DNA from: Cephalopachus bancanus
Lineage: Eukaryota; Chordata; Mammalia; Primates; Tarsiidae
Direction of reading: 5' to 3'
Length of the DNA stretch: 64,000 bases
Assembly (NCBI GenBank): GCA_027257055.1
Contig: JAPVLO010000083.1
Span: 2,526,001 to 2,590,000 of the forward strand
Below, piece by piece: positions 46,031 to 58,845 of the stretch. The position numbers and the translations under genes were made by a program. Within the stretch, counting starts at the first letter, position 1, and each line of letters begins with the position of its first letter. The notes beneath the pieces are model-generated. The model saw only the letters and a list, made by a program, of their open reading frames with translations, was not told the origin of the DNA and ran no database searches.

Positions 46031-46206
46031 AACTTAGGTACATGAAAAAAATTTTTTTTTAATTTTATTTTATTAGAAGTTTGTTGGTGGTTTCTGATTG
46101 GTTGAGCTTACATTTCATTTTACTAGATTTGGGTTTTAGTTTGTTTACTTTGGAACCCAAGCTACTGCGGCTGTCTCAGCCTAATGGTCTCCCAATTATC
46201 ATTATT

Positions 46207-46453
46207 ATTGTTATTATTTTTTGAGTTGGAGCCTCACTTGTCACCCAGCCTGTAGTTCAGTGACACGCTCACAGCCACCCCAGCATCAACCTCTGGAGCT
46301 CCAGTGATCCTTCCGCTTCAGCCTTCCAAGTAGCTGGAACTACAGGTGCATGCTACCATGCCCGGCTAATTTTTTTTTTTTTATTGTAAAAATGAGGTCT
46401 CGCCAAGTTGCCCAGGCTGGTCTCGAAGCTGGGGTCTCAGGCAATCCACCTGA
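46207..46453 (-). mobile_element. Antisense Alu, left arm shortened
   Basis: TTATTTTTTGAGTTGGAGCC to GGGGTCTCAGGCAATCCACC. The last part of the left arm is missing. Confidence 0.92.
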
Positions 46454-46530
46454 ATAGCCATTTTTAATAGAGTAGGGTTTAGTAAAAACCCAAATGTAGT
46501 CAATGGACTATGTTAAGGTAATTGGGAGAG

Positions 46531-46812
46531 GCCAGGCTCGATGGCTTAGCCTATAATTCCAGCACTTTGGGAGGCCGAGGCGAGAGGATTGCCTAAGCTC
46601 AGGGGTTCGAGACCAACATGGGCAACTTGGTGAGACCTGGTCTCTACAGTACATCAAAAAATAAGCAGGTGTGGTAGCGTACACCTGTAGTTCTGGCTAT
46701 TTGGAAGACTGAGGTGGAAGGATCGCCTGAGCCCAGCAGGTCATGAGCGTGCCCCTGCACTCCAGCCTAGGTGACAGAGTGAGACTACAACTAAAAAAAA
46801 AAAAAAAAAAAG
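46531..46812 (+). mobile_element. Alu dimer
   Basis: GGCCAGGCTCGATGGCTTAGC to a 19-A tail. About 20 bp of the right arm is deleted near GCAGGTCATGAGCGTGCC. Confidence 0.94.
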
Positions 46813-47750
46813 AAAAATTGACTATTCAATCTTTTGCCTATTGATTTGTTGTGAAATCAGTAACTCAGATGGGCTATATTAGAGAAGATAGATACATAAT
46901 AGTATTAAGCAGCATGTGTTGTAGTGTTTGGATGTTGAATTTCAAGTCTCTAAACATACCGTATTTGCTTTTCACCAGTTTTACCTCATGATTAGAGACC
47001 TCTGAGCCTTTTTGACTTATTCTTACTGTTCTCACTTCCTCCTATTCCTTTAAATCTGAAGTACAAAAGAGTTAAGAAGTGAAAAAACAAGGAGAGAAAA
47101 TACTTCCTTGATATTACATAAAAGACTGGGAAAGGAAAGGATGAATGTCTAGACAACTCTGAACACTGAGTAAAAAAGCATTACAAAATTAAAATACACT
47201 TTTTGCAATACTTTGAGATGGATATTGTATTTTGAGCTGTTTCATCTTGGAATGACTTGATTGAAATTTCTGTCTATTGACTGAGTAGACTCATAATAGG
47301 AGAAGTAATAGCCATTGGCTTGGGTCATGAAGGTTAGCTGTGACACCGGTGCCCAGGATGGAGATCCTTTTTTCCTTACCCTTTGGACTGCCTAGTTTTT
47401 TTTTACTATTGCCCCTCTGCCTTTTACTCAGTACCACCAAAATTTTTCTTTGAATAATGTCTCAGCCTACTATCCATGTTAGCCCTTTTAGCTGCCACTT
47501 TTTTGTTTTTAAGTAATTTATAGAAGTGAATTGAGTATATGTTTAGATATATGCTAATACTAATGAGGGGTCTGAAGATAATCTTTATCAATGTGATCCT
47601 TTCTTTGATATGGATTGAGGTTTTTCAGTCTTACTTGATTGTGATGCAAACAGATTTAAGATGGACCCCCACCTTCTACCACCAACCCATTGGTGTCCTT
47701 AAGCTTTTCTCACATAAATATTCTGGATCCAGTACGTACTGCATTTCATT

Positions 47751-47798
<48 letters not shown>

Positions 47799-48325
47799 TA
47801 TGACTAATGTAAATGCCTTCTTGCTTTTTTTTTATAATTCCTGCATAAAACAGTTGTATTCATATAAAATGTTTTTCATGACACTTTGTGAGTCAGAGTT
47901 GGAGTCATTACAAATTATTATGGATAGTAAAGGGCTTGTACAGGTGAAGAGGATTTTCGGACACTTGAGCCCCCATCTCCCATGACTCCTCACACTTCAC
48001 GTGGGAGCATAGAGGGGATTTATGAGGTGCAACCGTTTAATTAGTACCACAAACCCTGAGTGATGCTTTCATGTTAATAAGGATCTCTTTGTCAGTCCAC
48101 TTATCATTAGCTTCATAGAGTACCTTCTCCCCTGGACATTGCCTGTATCACTTTGCCTTTGTTGACTTCTGGGACTCTCTTTTTCAGGATTCCATTGCCA
48201 ATCTTAGCTTTTCTGGTTGCAGTTTCTGTTTTCAGATACTTTATTTAGTTTACATTTAATCTTGTTTACCTTATTTAAGATGACTATCTATCTGTCCAGG
48301 GAAAATATAAGATTATATATCTGGG
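46813..48325. other. Mostly single-copy intronic sequence
   Basis: 1.5 kb without recognisable exon or young repeat, except the (CA)n below. The 148-codon frame at 47,539-47,985 runs through the (CA)n tract (His-Thr repeats) and is not credible. Confidence 0.5.
47754..47797 (+). repeat. (CA)22 microsatellite
   Basis: 44 bases of uninterrupted CA dinucleotide. Confidence 0.98.
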
Positions 48326-48485
48326 CTGGACACAGTAATCCTGTAATCCCAGCACTTTGGAGGCCAAGGTGAGATGATTGCCTGAGACCAGCCTGGGCAA
48401 CTTAGCAAGACCTCGTCTCTACAAAAAAACAAAAAAACAAAAAAAAAAAACATTAGCCAGGCATGGTGGCTTGCGCCTGTAGTAG
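48326..48485 (+). mobile_element. Alu, 3'-truncated
   Basis: GGCTGGACACAGTAATCCTG to GTGGCTTGCGCCTGTAGTAG. The right arm is cut short. Confidence 0.88.
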
Positions 48486-49059
48486 ACTGTATATCTGTTA
48501 CTATCTATTTGTTGCTTATACAGTTTACTTCCAGCAAATAATCGTATTGCTAATTTGTCCAGACACCTGGCACTGGGTATGGGCAGAAGATGACTTACTT
48601 TTTTTTTATATACCATCTACAGAGGTAGTTTGGGATTGATGAGAGAAAAAGAGATAATGCATAAGATTAATCAATTTCAGTTGCTCTTGTTAGCATTATA
48701 TTATTATTCTCTCTTCTTTTGAATTTATTGGATGTTGAGACTATTATAAAGAGAGGATAAGGCTGTTTTAGGGCATTAATTGTAAAAGTAGTATAATATA
48801 GTACAAAGAACACTGGACATAAAAGCAAAATACGTGTAGGTTACTACCTGTTTGTGTTAACCTTTCCTGGAACTCAGCTTTCTTTTGTAAAATGAGGCAT
48901 TTTGACCAGGTATTTCTAATCCATGATAATCTTTTTAAGATACACAGAGTTTAGAACTTCAAGAAACCTAGAGATCATTTGGGTTGCCCTCTTAGTTTTT
49001 TCAGTGATGTTTAGTCATATAGTTACTAGAACCCAAATTTTTTCTGATTTTTTTCTGGT
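48486..49059. other. Unassigned intronic sequence
   Basis: Nothing recognised. Confidence 0.45.
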
Positions 49060-49930
<871 letters not shown>

Positions 49931-50554
49931 TAAATATATTTGAGGGTATGTTATTTTTATATCTTAAAAGTTAATTATTAACTATTTTAACTATAAATTC
50001 TGTATTTGTTTTTAGTTATAACTTAATTACTAGGTGTTTGTTTTATCTCTAAGCTGGCACATAAAGAAATGATTACTCTGAAGAGTTGATTAGGTGTCTC
50101 ATTAAAGTAGATGACCAGTGGGACAAATAGACCATAGAACTGCTTTTCACAGTGGCATGAGCATCTCTGATTCTGGCATCATCTGTATTTAAAATATTTT
50201 TAATTTTAAATTTTATGCTGTTTTGGATATATAAATAGCTAGGTAACTTACTTTTGTTATTAATCTGAAGTTTTGCATTAGGGTGGTTTAATTATGTATA
50301 ACTATTATTTTGAGAATCACTTTTAATATGCCTGGATTTGTAAGTTTTGGAAGCTGTTAGAGTACAACAGGATTCATTTTACAGGAACCCTTCACATGGA
50401 ATTTGTTTTATTTTCTATTGAGGCATACCAGTTTTCCAGCTTCATAGTTTTATCTTGAGAGTTTGACTTCCGTGGAACAAGTTTTGAAAAACTGAAAAAA
50501 TAAATAAATGGGTATGTAAATAAATTACATAGATTAATTAACTTTTAAAAAGAT
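49931..50554. other. AT-rich intronic sequence
   Basis: Nothing recognised. Confidence 0.45.
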
Positions 50555-50567
50555 TTATTGCAAAATA

Positions 50568-50865
50568 GGGCCAGGCACAATGACTCGCGCATGTAATCCC
50601 AGCACTTTGGGAGGCTGAGGCGAGAGGATTGCCCGAGCCCTGGAGTCTGAGACAGCCTGGGCAACATGGCAAGTGCTCATTTCTACAATAAATAAAGAAA
50701 ATTTGCTGGGCATGGTAGCGCATGTCTGTAGTTTCAGCTACTTGGAAGGCTAAGGCAGAAGGATTGCCTGAGCCCAGCAGGTTGAAGCTGCAGTAGCTGT
50801 GATTGTGCGGCATTCCAACCTCAGCGACATAGTTAAACTCTCACTCAAAAAAAAAAAAAAACATC
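50568..50865 (+). mobile_element. Alu dimer
   Basis: Target-site duplication TTATTGCAAAATA at 50,555-50,567 and 50,866-50,878. Confidence 0.96.
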
Positions 50866-50878
50866 TTATTGCAAAATA

Positions 50879-51368
50879 TATATGTAAAGAAAGTATATAA
50901 AACATACATGGACATTTTAATGAATAAATGAATAGTGAGCACCCATGTAACGACCATCAAAATATTTATATTGAATTATCACTGAAACTTGTCAACACTT
51001 GGTTTATATAGAATTATTTTTGAAAAATGCAGTGTGCCTGTGTGTGTATAGTATAAATTTTTCAATTGATGGGTATAATGCTTTATAAGTATCTACTAGA
51101 TAAAGTTTGTTAATGCAGTTGTTAAAATATTTTCTCTCCATACTAATTTGTGTGTGTATACATATGTGTGCTTATATGATAAGCACATAATTTACTGACA
51201 ATTTACTGTGTGTTGTCTCCCTGCATAATCATGGAGTCTATTTCTGCTGGTAGTTCTGTCAAGTTTTTGTATATTTTGCGGTCATGTTATTAAAAACATA
51301 CAGCTTTTATAATTGATCTGTTTTCCTATAAAGCAAACCTTTTTTTTCCCATTATGTATGGCCCTCTT
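50879..51368. other. AT-rich intronic sequence
   Basis: Nothing recognised beyond TGTGTG/TATA-rich patches. Confidence 0.45.
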
Positions 51369-51652
51369 TTTTTTTTTTTTTTTTTTTGAGTTGGAGTCTC
51401 ACTCTGTCACCCATACTGGAGTGCAGTGGCCGCTCCCTGCCACCGCAGCCTCGACCTGTGATCCTTCCGCCTCAGCCTTCCAAGTAGCCGGAATTACAGG
51501 CATGCGCTACCACGCCCGGCTGATTTTTTGATTTATTGTAGAGATGAGGTCTCGCTGCCCAGGCGGGTCTCGAACCCGCGGGCTCAGGCAATCCACTCAC
51601 CTCAGCCTCCCAAAGGCGCGGGATTACAGGCTGAGCCACCGAGCCCGGCTTG
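51369..51652 (-). mobile_element. Antisense Alu, young CpG-rich subfamily
   Basis: A 19-T start, GGTCTCGCTGCCCAGGC short form, and AAAGGCGCGGGATTACAGG (reverse complement of CCTGTAATCCCGCGCC). About 15 bp of the right arm is also lost at CTCGACCTGTGATCC. Confidence 0.94.
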
Positions 51653-52527
<875 letters not shown>

Positions 52528-52639
52528 TCCTTTTTATTTTCTTAATATAAAAATGGTCATGCTCTATTACTTTGTAGCTTCCCTTTCTTATTTAATCTTT
52601 CTGTGTGTTTTGAAAAAACTTACAAATCATGTTTTCCTC

Positions 52640-53410
52640 TGCTCTTACACCTCAACAATCAACACAGAAGACTTCTATGACTAAATGTTTGAGAGTCTTC
52701 CCCCACCAACAAGCAATGGACACTAGCTGAGTATACATTAATTCAATTCTGGCACTATCTACCTAGAGTAGAGGGCTACAGGTTGGGGGCTCAGTCCCCA
52801 AGACTGCCCCTGGCTGTCAGACACCGATTGCAAATCCAGGCCTCCAGAACTGACTCACCAACTTCAGTGTTCCCATGACCCTTTCTTTGGTTTGATTAAT
52901 TTTCAGGAGTGGTTACAGAAGTCAGGGAAACATGTTTATTGGTTTATTATAAAGGATATTACAAAGGCTAGAGATGTATAGATGCATAAGTTGAGGTATG
53001 GGGGAAGGGATGTGAAGCTTCCATTTCCTCCTTGGGTGTGCCACTTTCTAGGACTTTCCACTTGTTCAGCTACCCAGAAGCTTTCTGAACCCTGTCTTTT
53101 TAGGTTTTTATCGAAGCTTCAATACATAGGTATGATTGATTAAACCATTGTCCATTGGTGATCAATTTAATATTCAACCCTCTCCTCTGCCCAGAGGTTG
53201 AAGAGCAGGGCTGAAAGTCCCAGTCCTTTAATCATGCCTTTGTATTTCTAGTGATAAGCCCTACCCTAAAGCTATCTGTTAACATTAGCATTTTAAAAGA
53301 TAGCACTTTGGAGATTCCAAGGATTTTTAGGAGTTATATGCCAGGAAATGGGGATGATAACCAAATATGTATTTCACAGTATCACACTATATCAATATAT
53401 ATTTGCATGA
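52640..53410 (-). mobile_element. Antisense LTR-like repeat (family unnamed)
   Basis: About 770 bp. The minus-strand polyadenylation signal appears as TTTATT near 52,936-52,950, next to GGATATTACAAAGGCTAGAG. Further clauses GATTGATTAAACCATTGTCC and GAGATTCCAAGGATTTTTAGG fit a common ERV LTR layout. No coding sequence. Confidence 0.5.
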
Positions 53411-54171
53411 TGTTTATAGTGTGTACTATAGTATGTATGGTATGGTATTATAGTACGTAACATAGTTTATTTAACCAGACCTTAACTGGTAAACATTGAG
53501 GACTAAACTCTAGTCTTTTTTCTTAACCTTGCCAAATTCCTAACTATGGGGCCTGGAGAGATGTGTATATTATTAACTCTTCCTAACAGATAATCAAAGT
53601 ATTTTATGACTCTGTAAAACTGTTTCTTAGGGACTCCCAGACTCCAAGCACCTTTTAAGACACCTATTTCTGAAGTCTGCCACCTCTGAGACTTCATCTA
53701 CATATGAAGAAACTTGAAATTTTTCTGCCCACTTATTTCAACAAGATGCTTCCTCTACTGATTTCAAAATTCCTTGGATAAGAGTCTGATTATTGCTACT
53801 AATTGCCAGTCAGGAAATCTTTGAATCCACCTATAACCTGCATGTCCCTGCTTGGCAATGTCCTGCCTTCCTGGACTGAAATAATATAAATCTTGTGTAT
53901 ATTGATTTTTAGTTATCTGTAACTTCTGTCCTGAAATGTACATAACCAAGCTACAATTCAATCACGGTGGGCATATATTCTCAGAACCTCCTGGGAACAG
54001 TTGTCATAGGCCTAGGCCACTCACATTTGGCTCAGAATAAACCATATTAAATATTTCACAGAGTTTGGCCTATTTTATCAACAGCATTTTTGCTGTTTCT
54101 AATTTGTTAAGATTATAAATAGCACTGCAGTTTATATTCTTGTAGATATATGTTAGCCTCCCACCCTGCTT
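53411..54171. other. Unassigned intronic sequence
   Basis: Nothing recognised. Confidence 0.45.
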
Positions 54172-54443
54172 TTATTTTTTTTACTTGAGATCTTACTCTG
54201 TTGCCCAGGCTGGAGTGCAGTGGCAAAATCATGGCTCACTGCAACCTTGACATTCTGGTCTTAGGCAATCTTTCTCCTTAACCTCCTGAATAGCTGGGAC
54301 TACAAACATGTACCACCATGCCTGGCTTATTTTTTTGATTTTTTTGTAGAGACAGTATCTCACTATGTTGCCTAGATTGGTCTCAAACTCCTGGACTTAA
54401 CCAGTCCTCCCATCTCATTCTCCAAAAGTGCTGGGATTGCAGA
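54172..54443 (-). mobile_element. Antisense Alu dimer
   Basis: TTTTTTTACTTGAGATCTTACTC to AAAGTGCTGGGATTGCAGAG. Confidence 0.93.
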
Positions 54444-54857
54444 GCAGAGATTTCTAGAAATAGAGTTATGAAAAGAAAAAGTTTGCACGTTTAAATTTTT
54501 AATTCAGAACACTCTTGTTATTTTCTTAATAGCATAATTTTTAGAAAAAATGATATAGGTTCATATAAACTCTTTCACGCAATATAGATATATAAAAAGA
54601 TGACAGCAAAACATTTCCCCAGATTCTGCTACCTTAACAAAAACAGCCGTCATTAAAAACTAGGTGTAAAACATTATATTTCTCTTTCTAAGAGTTCTCA
54701 ATTATTTAAAAAAAAAAAGACCTACTCGTTGACACATTTGTGAAATTTAACAAACCAGGGTGAAAAAAATCCTGAAGATTTTCAGAGAGAAAACAAAAAC
54801 AGGCTACCTAAACAAAAAAAAAAGCATAGAATATGCTAGCATCAGTCTTCTCCTTTT
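54444..54857. other. Unassigned intronic sequence
   Basis: A-rich patches; nothing recognised. Confidence 0.45.
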
Positions 54858-55075
54858 TCTTTTTTAATTTCTAGAGACAGGATCTTGTTCTATCACCCAT
54901 GCTGGAGTGCAGTGGCAATATTATCGCTCACTGCAGCCTTGAACTGGGCTCAAGTGATTCTTCTGCCTCAGCTTCCTGAGTAGCTAGGACTACAGGTATG
55001 CATCATCATGCCCAGCTAGTTTTTTTTCTTCTTTAATTTTTTGTAGAGACAGGGTCTTGCTATGTTGCCCAAGCT
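54858..55075 (-). mobile_element. Antisense Alu, 5'-truncated
   Basis: TTTTTTAATTTCTAGAGACAGG to TTGCTATGTTGCCCAAGC, ending inside the left arm. Confidence 0.9.
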
Positions 55076-55499
55076 TAGTGTTAGTCTTTTTGATAACAGT
55101 ATTGGCTGTTGGGGCAGTGTTACATTTTGAGGGGCAAGACTTTTCAACCCCCAAGCTCATTGCTAGTCAATAGTCATTGAAGTCTGAGGGTAGAACAGAG
55201 GTCTTTTTGGACCTGGAAAACCTCAGAAATTTCTTTAAGTTATGTTCTAGCAAAATAAAGAAGTGAAAGAAAGACCCGGAATATAGGAAATAGTGAATCT
55301 AGGACAGATGTTAAATGATATCCAAAGAGGAATAGCTATATTGCAGGCCCAGGGACAATTGATCTAGATTAGAAAGCAACCCCTAAGAAGGAGGTTTCCA
55401 GGATATAAATGCAATTTAAGAAATCTTATAACCCCTGGGCCTGGAATTTTCTCTGTTGGAAGGTGTTTTTAAACTATAAATTAAATTTATTTATTAGAT
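55076..55499. other. Unassigned intronic sequence
   Basis: Nothing recognised. Confidence 0.45.
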
Positions 55500-56025
55500 A
55501 CAGGATTGTTCTGACTACTACCTTTTTTGAGTTAGCATTGGTAGATTATGTCTTTCAAGAAATTTGATTTTTCAATTTGCATCATCTAGTTTATAGATGT
55601 GGAACTGTTTGTAGTAATTCCTTTTTTATCTTTTTAGTGTCTGTAGGAACTTTTTGATGTCTTTCTCTTTTTCTTTATCTTTTTTCTCTTTTTCTTTATT
55701 TTTATCTTGATTAGTCTGGCAGGACATTTATCAGATTTCATTGATTTTTTTCAGCTGCTTTTGGCTTCATTGGTTTTCTGTGTTTATTTTGTATTTTCAA
55801 TTCCATTTGCTTTTGCTCTTTACCATTTTCTACTTACTTTAGATTTTATTTTCTCTAAAATTATTTTTAAGGTAGAAGTTTAAGTATTGATGATAGGCCT
55901 TCTTCCTTTTTTAACATATGCATTTAGCACTATGGATTACCCTCTAAACACTGATATCTACATCCTACAAATTTTGGTAAGTTTTATTTCCATTTTATGA
56001 GTTTAAAATATTTAAAGATTTTCTT

Positions 56026-56334
56026 TTTTGTTGTTGTTTTTGAATTGAAGTCTCACTCTGCCACCCAGGCTGGAGTGCAGTGGCGCAGTCATGGCTTATC
56101 ACAGCCTAGATCTCCTGGGCTCAGGTGATCCTTGCATCTCAGCCTCTTGAGTAGCTAGGACTACAAGCATGTACCACCATACCCAGCTACTTTTATTTTA
56201 TTTTATTTTTTTGTAGTGACAAGGTCTTGCTATGTTGCCTAGGCTGGTCTTGAACTCCTGGGCTCAAGCAGTCCTCTTGCCTAAGCCTCCTCTGAGTGCT
56301 GTGATTATAGGCTTGAGCCACACTGCACCTGGCT
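56026..56334 (-). mobile_element. Antisense Alu dimer
   Basis: GTTGTTGTTTTTGAATTGAAG to GAGCCACACTGCACCTGGC. Confidence 0.94.
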
Positions 56335-56343
56335 AATTTCTTT

Positions 56344-56434
56344 CTTTCTTTCTTTCTTTTTGAAAGTGAGAAAGCAGGATTTATTGAGAGAATTGAGAAG
56401 TTACCACAGTGGGAGGGGACCTAAGGGGTTGCCA
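56344..56434 (-). mobile_element. 91-bp polyadenylated retrocopy at the Alu-L1 boundary
   Basis: Flanked by a perfect 14-bp duplication TGGCTAATTTCTTT at 56,330-56,343 and 56,435-56,448. Read on the minus strand it is about 75 bp of non-Alu, non-L1 sequence containing CTCAATAAATCCTGC (a polyadenylation signal), then TTTCTCACTTTC and an A-rich (AAAG)n tail. These are the hallmarks of L1-machinery retroposition of some other RNA's 3' end. Confidence 0.8.
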
Positions 56435-56725
56435 TGGCTAATTTCTTTTTAACTTCCAATTTGAACCATTTTAAATTCCATTGTGAATTTCCACAATGTA
56501 AGGATTTTTCAGATTAACTTTCTGTGATTGATTTCTAGTTTATTTCTAATCTATTTCTAATTATTGTTAGATAACAATTTTTATGATTTAATTTCATATT
56601 AATATGTTGGAGTCTATTTGATGGACAAGAATAGGGTCTATTTTGGTAAATGTGCCATGTACACTTGAAAAGATTTTATATTCTTCCATTTTTAGGGGGG
56701 TTTTCTATAAATGTTAATTAAGTCA

Positions 56726-57154
56726 AAATGGTTGATGTTTAAGGAAACCAGAGCTGAGTTAAAGTATTTGTAAAAATAGATTTTATTTGGGAGCTAACAC
56801 AATAAGGAAAAGAGATCTCAGTAAAAAATATGCTCAATTTCCATGAGCCTGGGCAAGTGGAGATTTATAACCAAGGAGCAGGATGGGGATTAGTGGTTGG
56901 AAAATTACTAAGACGAGTCATCAAGGTTAGGAAGGATTCTGGTTAAAACATCTTGGCAGGATTCTTGATGAAGGCAGGCTGGGGTGATCACATATCGAAG
57001 ATGGAGGATTCTTAATAAACCAAGTTAGCAGAATTCTTGCTAAAACTGGGTGATGCAAAGACAGATACAGAAGGCTAAAGGCTGAGGCCTAGTTCAGTAG
57101 AGGGTTTAAAGGAGCCTGATTAAAGTTTGGTCAAGGTAGAGTCTTTATCATTGA
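56726..57154 (+). mobile_element. LTR-like insert with repeated GCAGGATTCTTG motif
   Basis: About 430 bp inserted in antisense L1. It contains four diverged copies of a GGATTCTTGnTAAAA-type motif, near 56,933, 56,958, 57,005 and 57,029. No coding capacity. It resembles an ERV LTR, but I cannot name the family. Confidence 0.45.
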
Positions 57155-57262
57155 TAGTATTATCTTATTTTCTAAGTACTTATTTTCCTGATTACTGAGA
57201 AAAGTGTGATGAATTGTCTAACTATAATTTTGGATTTACCAGGTTTTAAAAATTATTTTTAT

Positions 57263-57551
57263 TTTTGAGTTGGAGTCTCGCTCTGTCACCCAGGCTGGAG
57301 TGCAGTGGCACAATCACAGCTCACCACAACCTTGAATGCCTAGGCTCAAGTGATCCTTCTGCCTCAGCCCCCTGAATAGCTGGGCCTACAGGTGTGTGCC
57401 ACCATGCACAACTAACTTTTAAAAAAATTGTTGTAGAGATGAGGTCTTGCTATGTTGCCTAGGCTGGTCTCTAACTCCTGGGCTCAAGCAATCCTCCAGT
57501 TTTGGCCTCCTAAACCACTGGGATTAAAGGTGTGAGCCACCACATCTGGCC
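57263..57551 (-). mobile_element. Antisense Alu dimer
   Basis: TTTATTTTTGAGTTGGAGTCTC to GAGCCACCACATCTGGCC. Confidence 0.94.
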
Positions 57552-57790
57552 TTCTTTTATCCGTTTTTATCTCAGGTATTTTGATGCTCTGTTCTTAAGT
57601 GCTTACATAATCAGAATTGCTTATATCCAGTTAGTAAATTGAATCTTTTAGTGTACTTATTTGGTTTTGGTAATATCTTTGTTTTACTTTGATATGAATA
57701 TAGCCACTCTTGTTTTCCTTTGATTAGTATTTGCAAACTTTTATCATTCTGGTCTATTATCCTAAATGACATATAGTTATGAGAGAATAT

Positions 57791-58517
57791 TTTTACTTTG
57801 TGTACATTTTGTTATTTATTTATTTTAAATAGCATTTTAATTTTAGGAAATATTGTCTTATCAAGTGAGACCTAAGATACTGTAATTTTATATTAAGGCT
57901 TAAGATTATAAATATTCATCACATAATTAGAAAAAAATTTGCATTATTACATTATAATCTTAGATGAAATTTGAATGGTAATTTCTTATTGATATTATTT
58001 ACATCTGAGTGTTGAAATGCTGTTTTGCATTGTCTCAATCATATACATATAAATAAAATTTAAGCATCTAAATTCTTTTTTAATGAAGTATTTTCTAAAG
58101 TATGACAGGCCTCCTCTTTAAGCAGCATGTCTTGAAACTAATTAGTACTTTAATACTTTTATTATATTTTAAATTTAATGTAAATTGAAGCCCCTTCCTT
58201 AATTTATGTCAAACAGCTTATTAGCAGCATGGGTGCTGCAGATATTGTGTGTTATAGCTTATGCTATCCCAAAGTAGAACATTTTATTCAGTGGCATGAG
58301 CTGGCACAGTGGGCAAGATTATTCTAATTCATTTGGGTAAGTGAACTGCAGCTTAGGAAGTTCATGTACAAAAACGCACTGTCAGAGTTTCTTTGTGATT
58401 CTTTACTGGTAAGAAACTCTGGTTTTAGATTTAGCATCATAATTTCTATTGTCTTTATTTCATGCAGGTGATTAATTTTCATCTTATTTTAAGTTAAAAT
58501 ATACCTGCACTCCTTTA
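57791..58517. other. AT-rich single-copy intronic sequence
   Basis: About 700 bp with no repeat signature that I recognise and several TAAT cores. It could be constrained non-coding sequence, but a single sequence cannot show that. Confidence 0.4.
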
Positions 58518-58714
58518 TTTATTTGTTTATTTTTAGAGACAGGGTCTGGCATAATCATCACTCACTACACTACAGCCTTGAACTCCTGGGCCCAAGAGAT
58601 CCTTTTTCAGTCACCCAAGTAGCTGAGAATACAGGTGTGTACCACCATACCTAGCTAATTATTTTCTTTAAAATTTTTTGTATAGATTGGGTCTTGCTAT
58701 GTTGCCTAGGCTGT
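58518..58714 (-). mobile_element. Antisense Alu, partial
   Basis: TTTATTTTTAGAGACAGGGTC to TTGCTATGTTGCCTAGGC. Both arms are shortened. Confidence 0.88.
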
Positions 58715-58845
58715 ACCTACACATCTTTAAATGCCTGTGTTTTGGTTGTTAATCATTTATAATTAAAATCTAATTTGAAAATATTTCATCTCATGATTAC
58801 TAACTGGTTAGTTCTGGAAGCTCGTGGTCTACATGTCAGTGTACC

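Larger units (their letters stand above)
55500..57790 (-). mobile_element. Old antisense L1 ORF2 mosaic with nested insertions
   Basis: Antisense L1M-like sequence is legible at 55,560-56,025, 56,449-56,725, 57,155-57,262 and 57,552-57,790. The interruptions are an antisense Alu, a small polyadenylated retrocopy (56,344-56,434), an LTR-like insert (about 56,726-57,154) and another antisense Alu. Confidence 0.75.

Noticed and set aside
47539..47985. 148-codon plus frame
   Set aside because: It includes a His-Thr run from (CA)22 and has no splice or family support.
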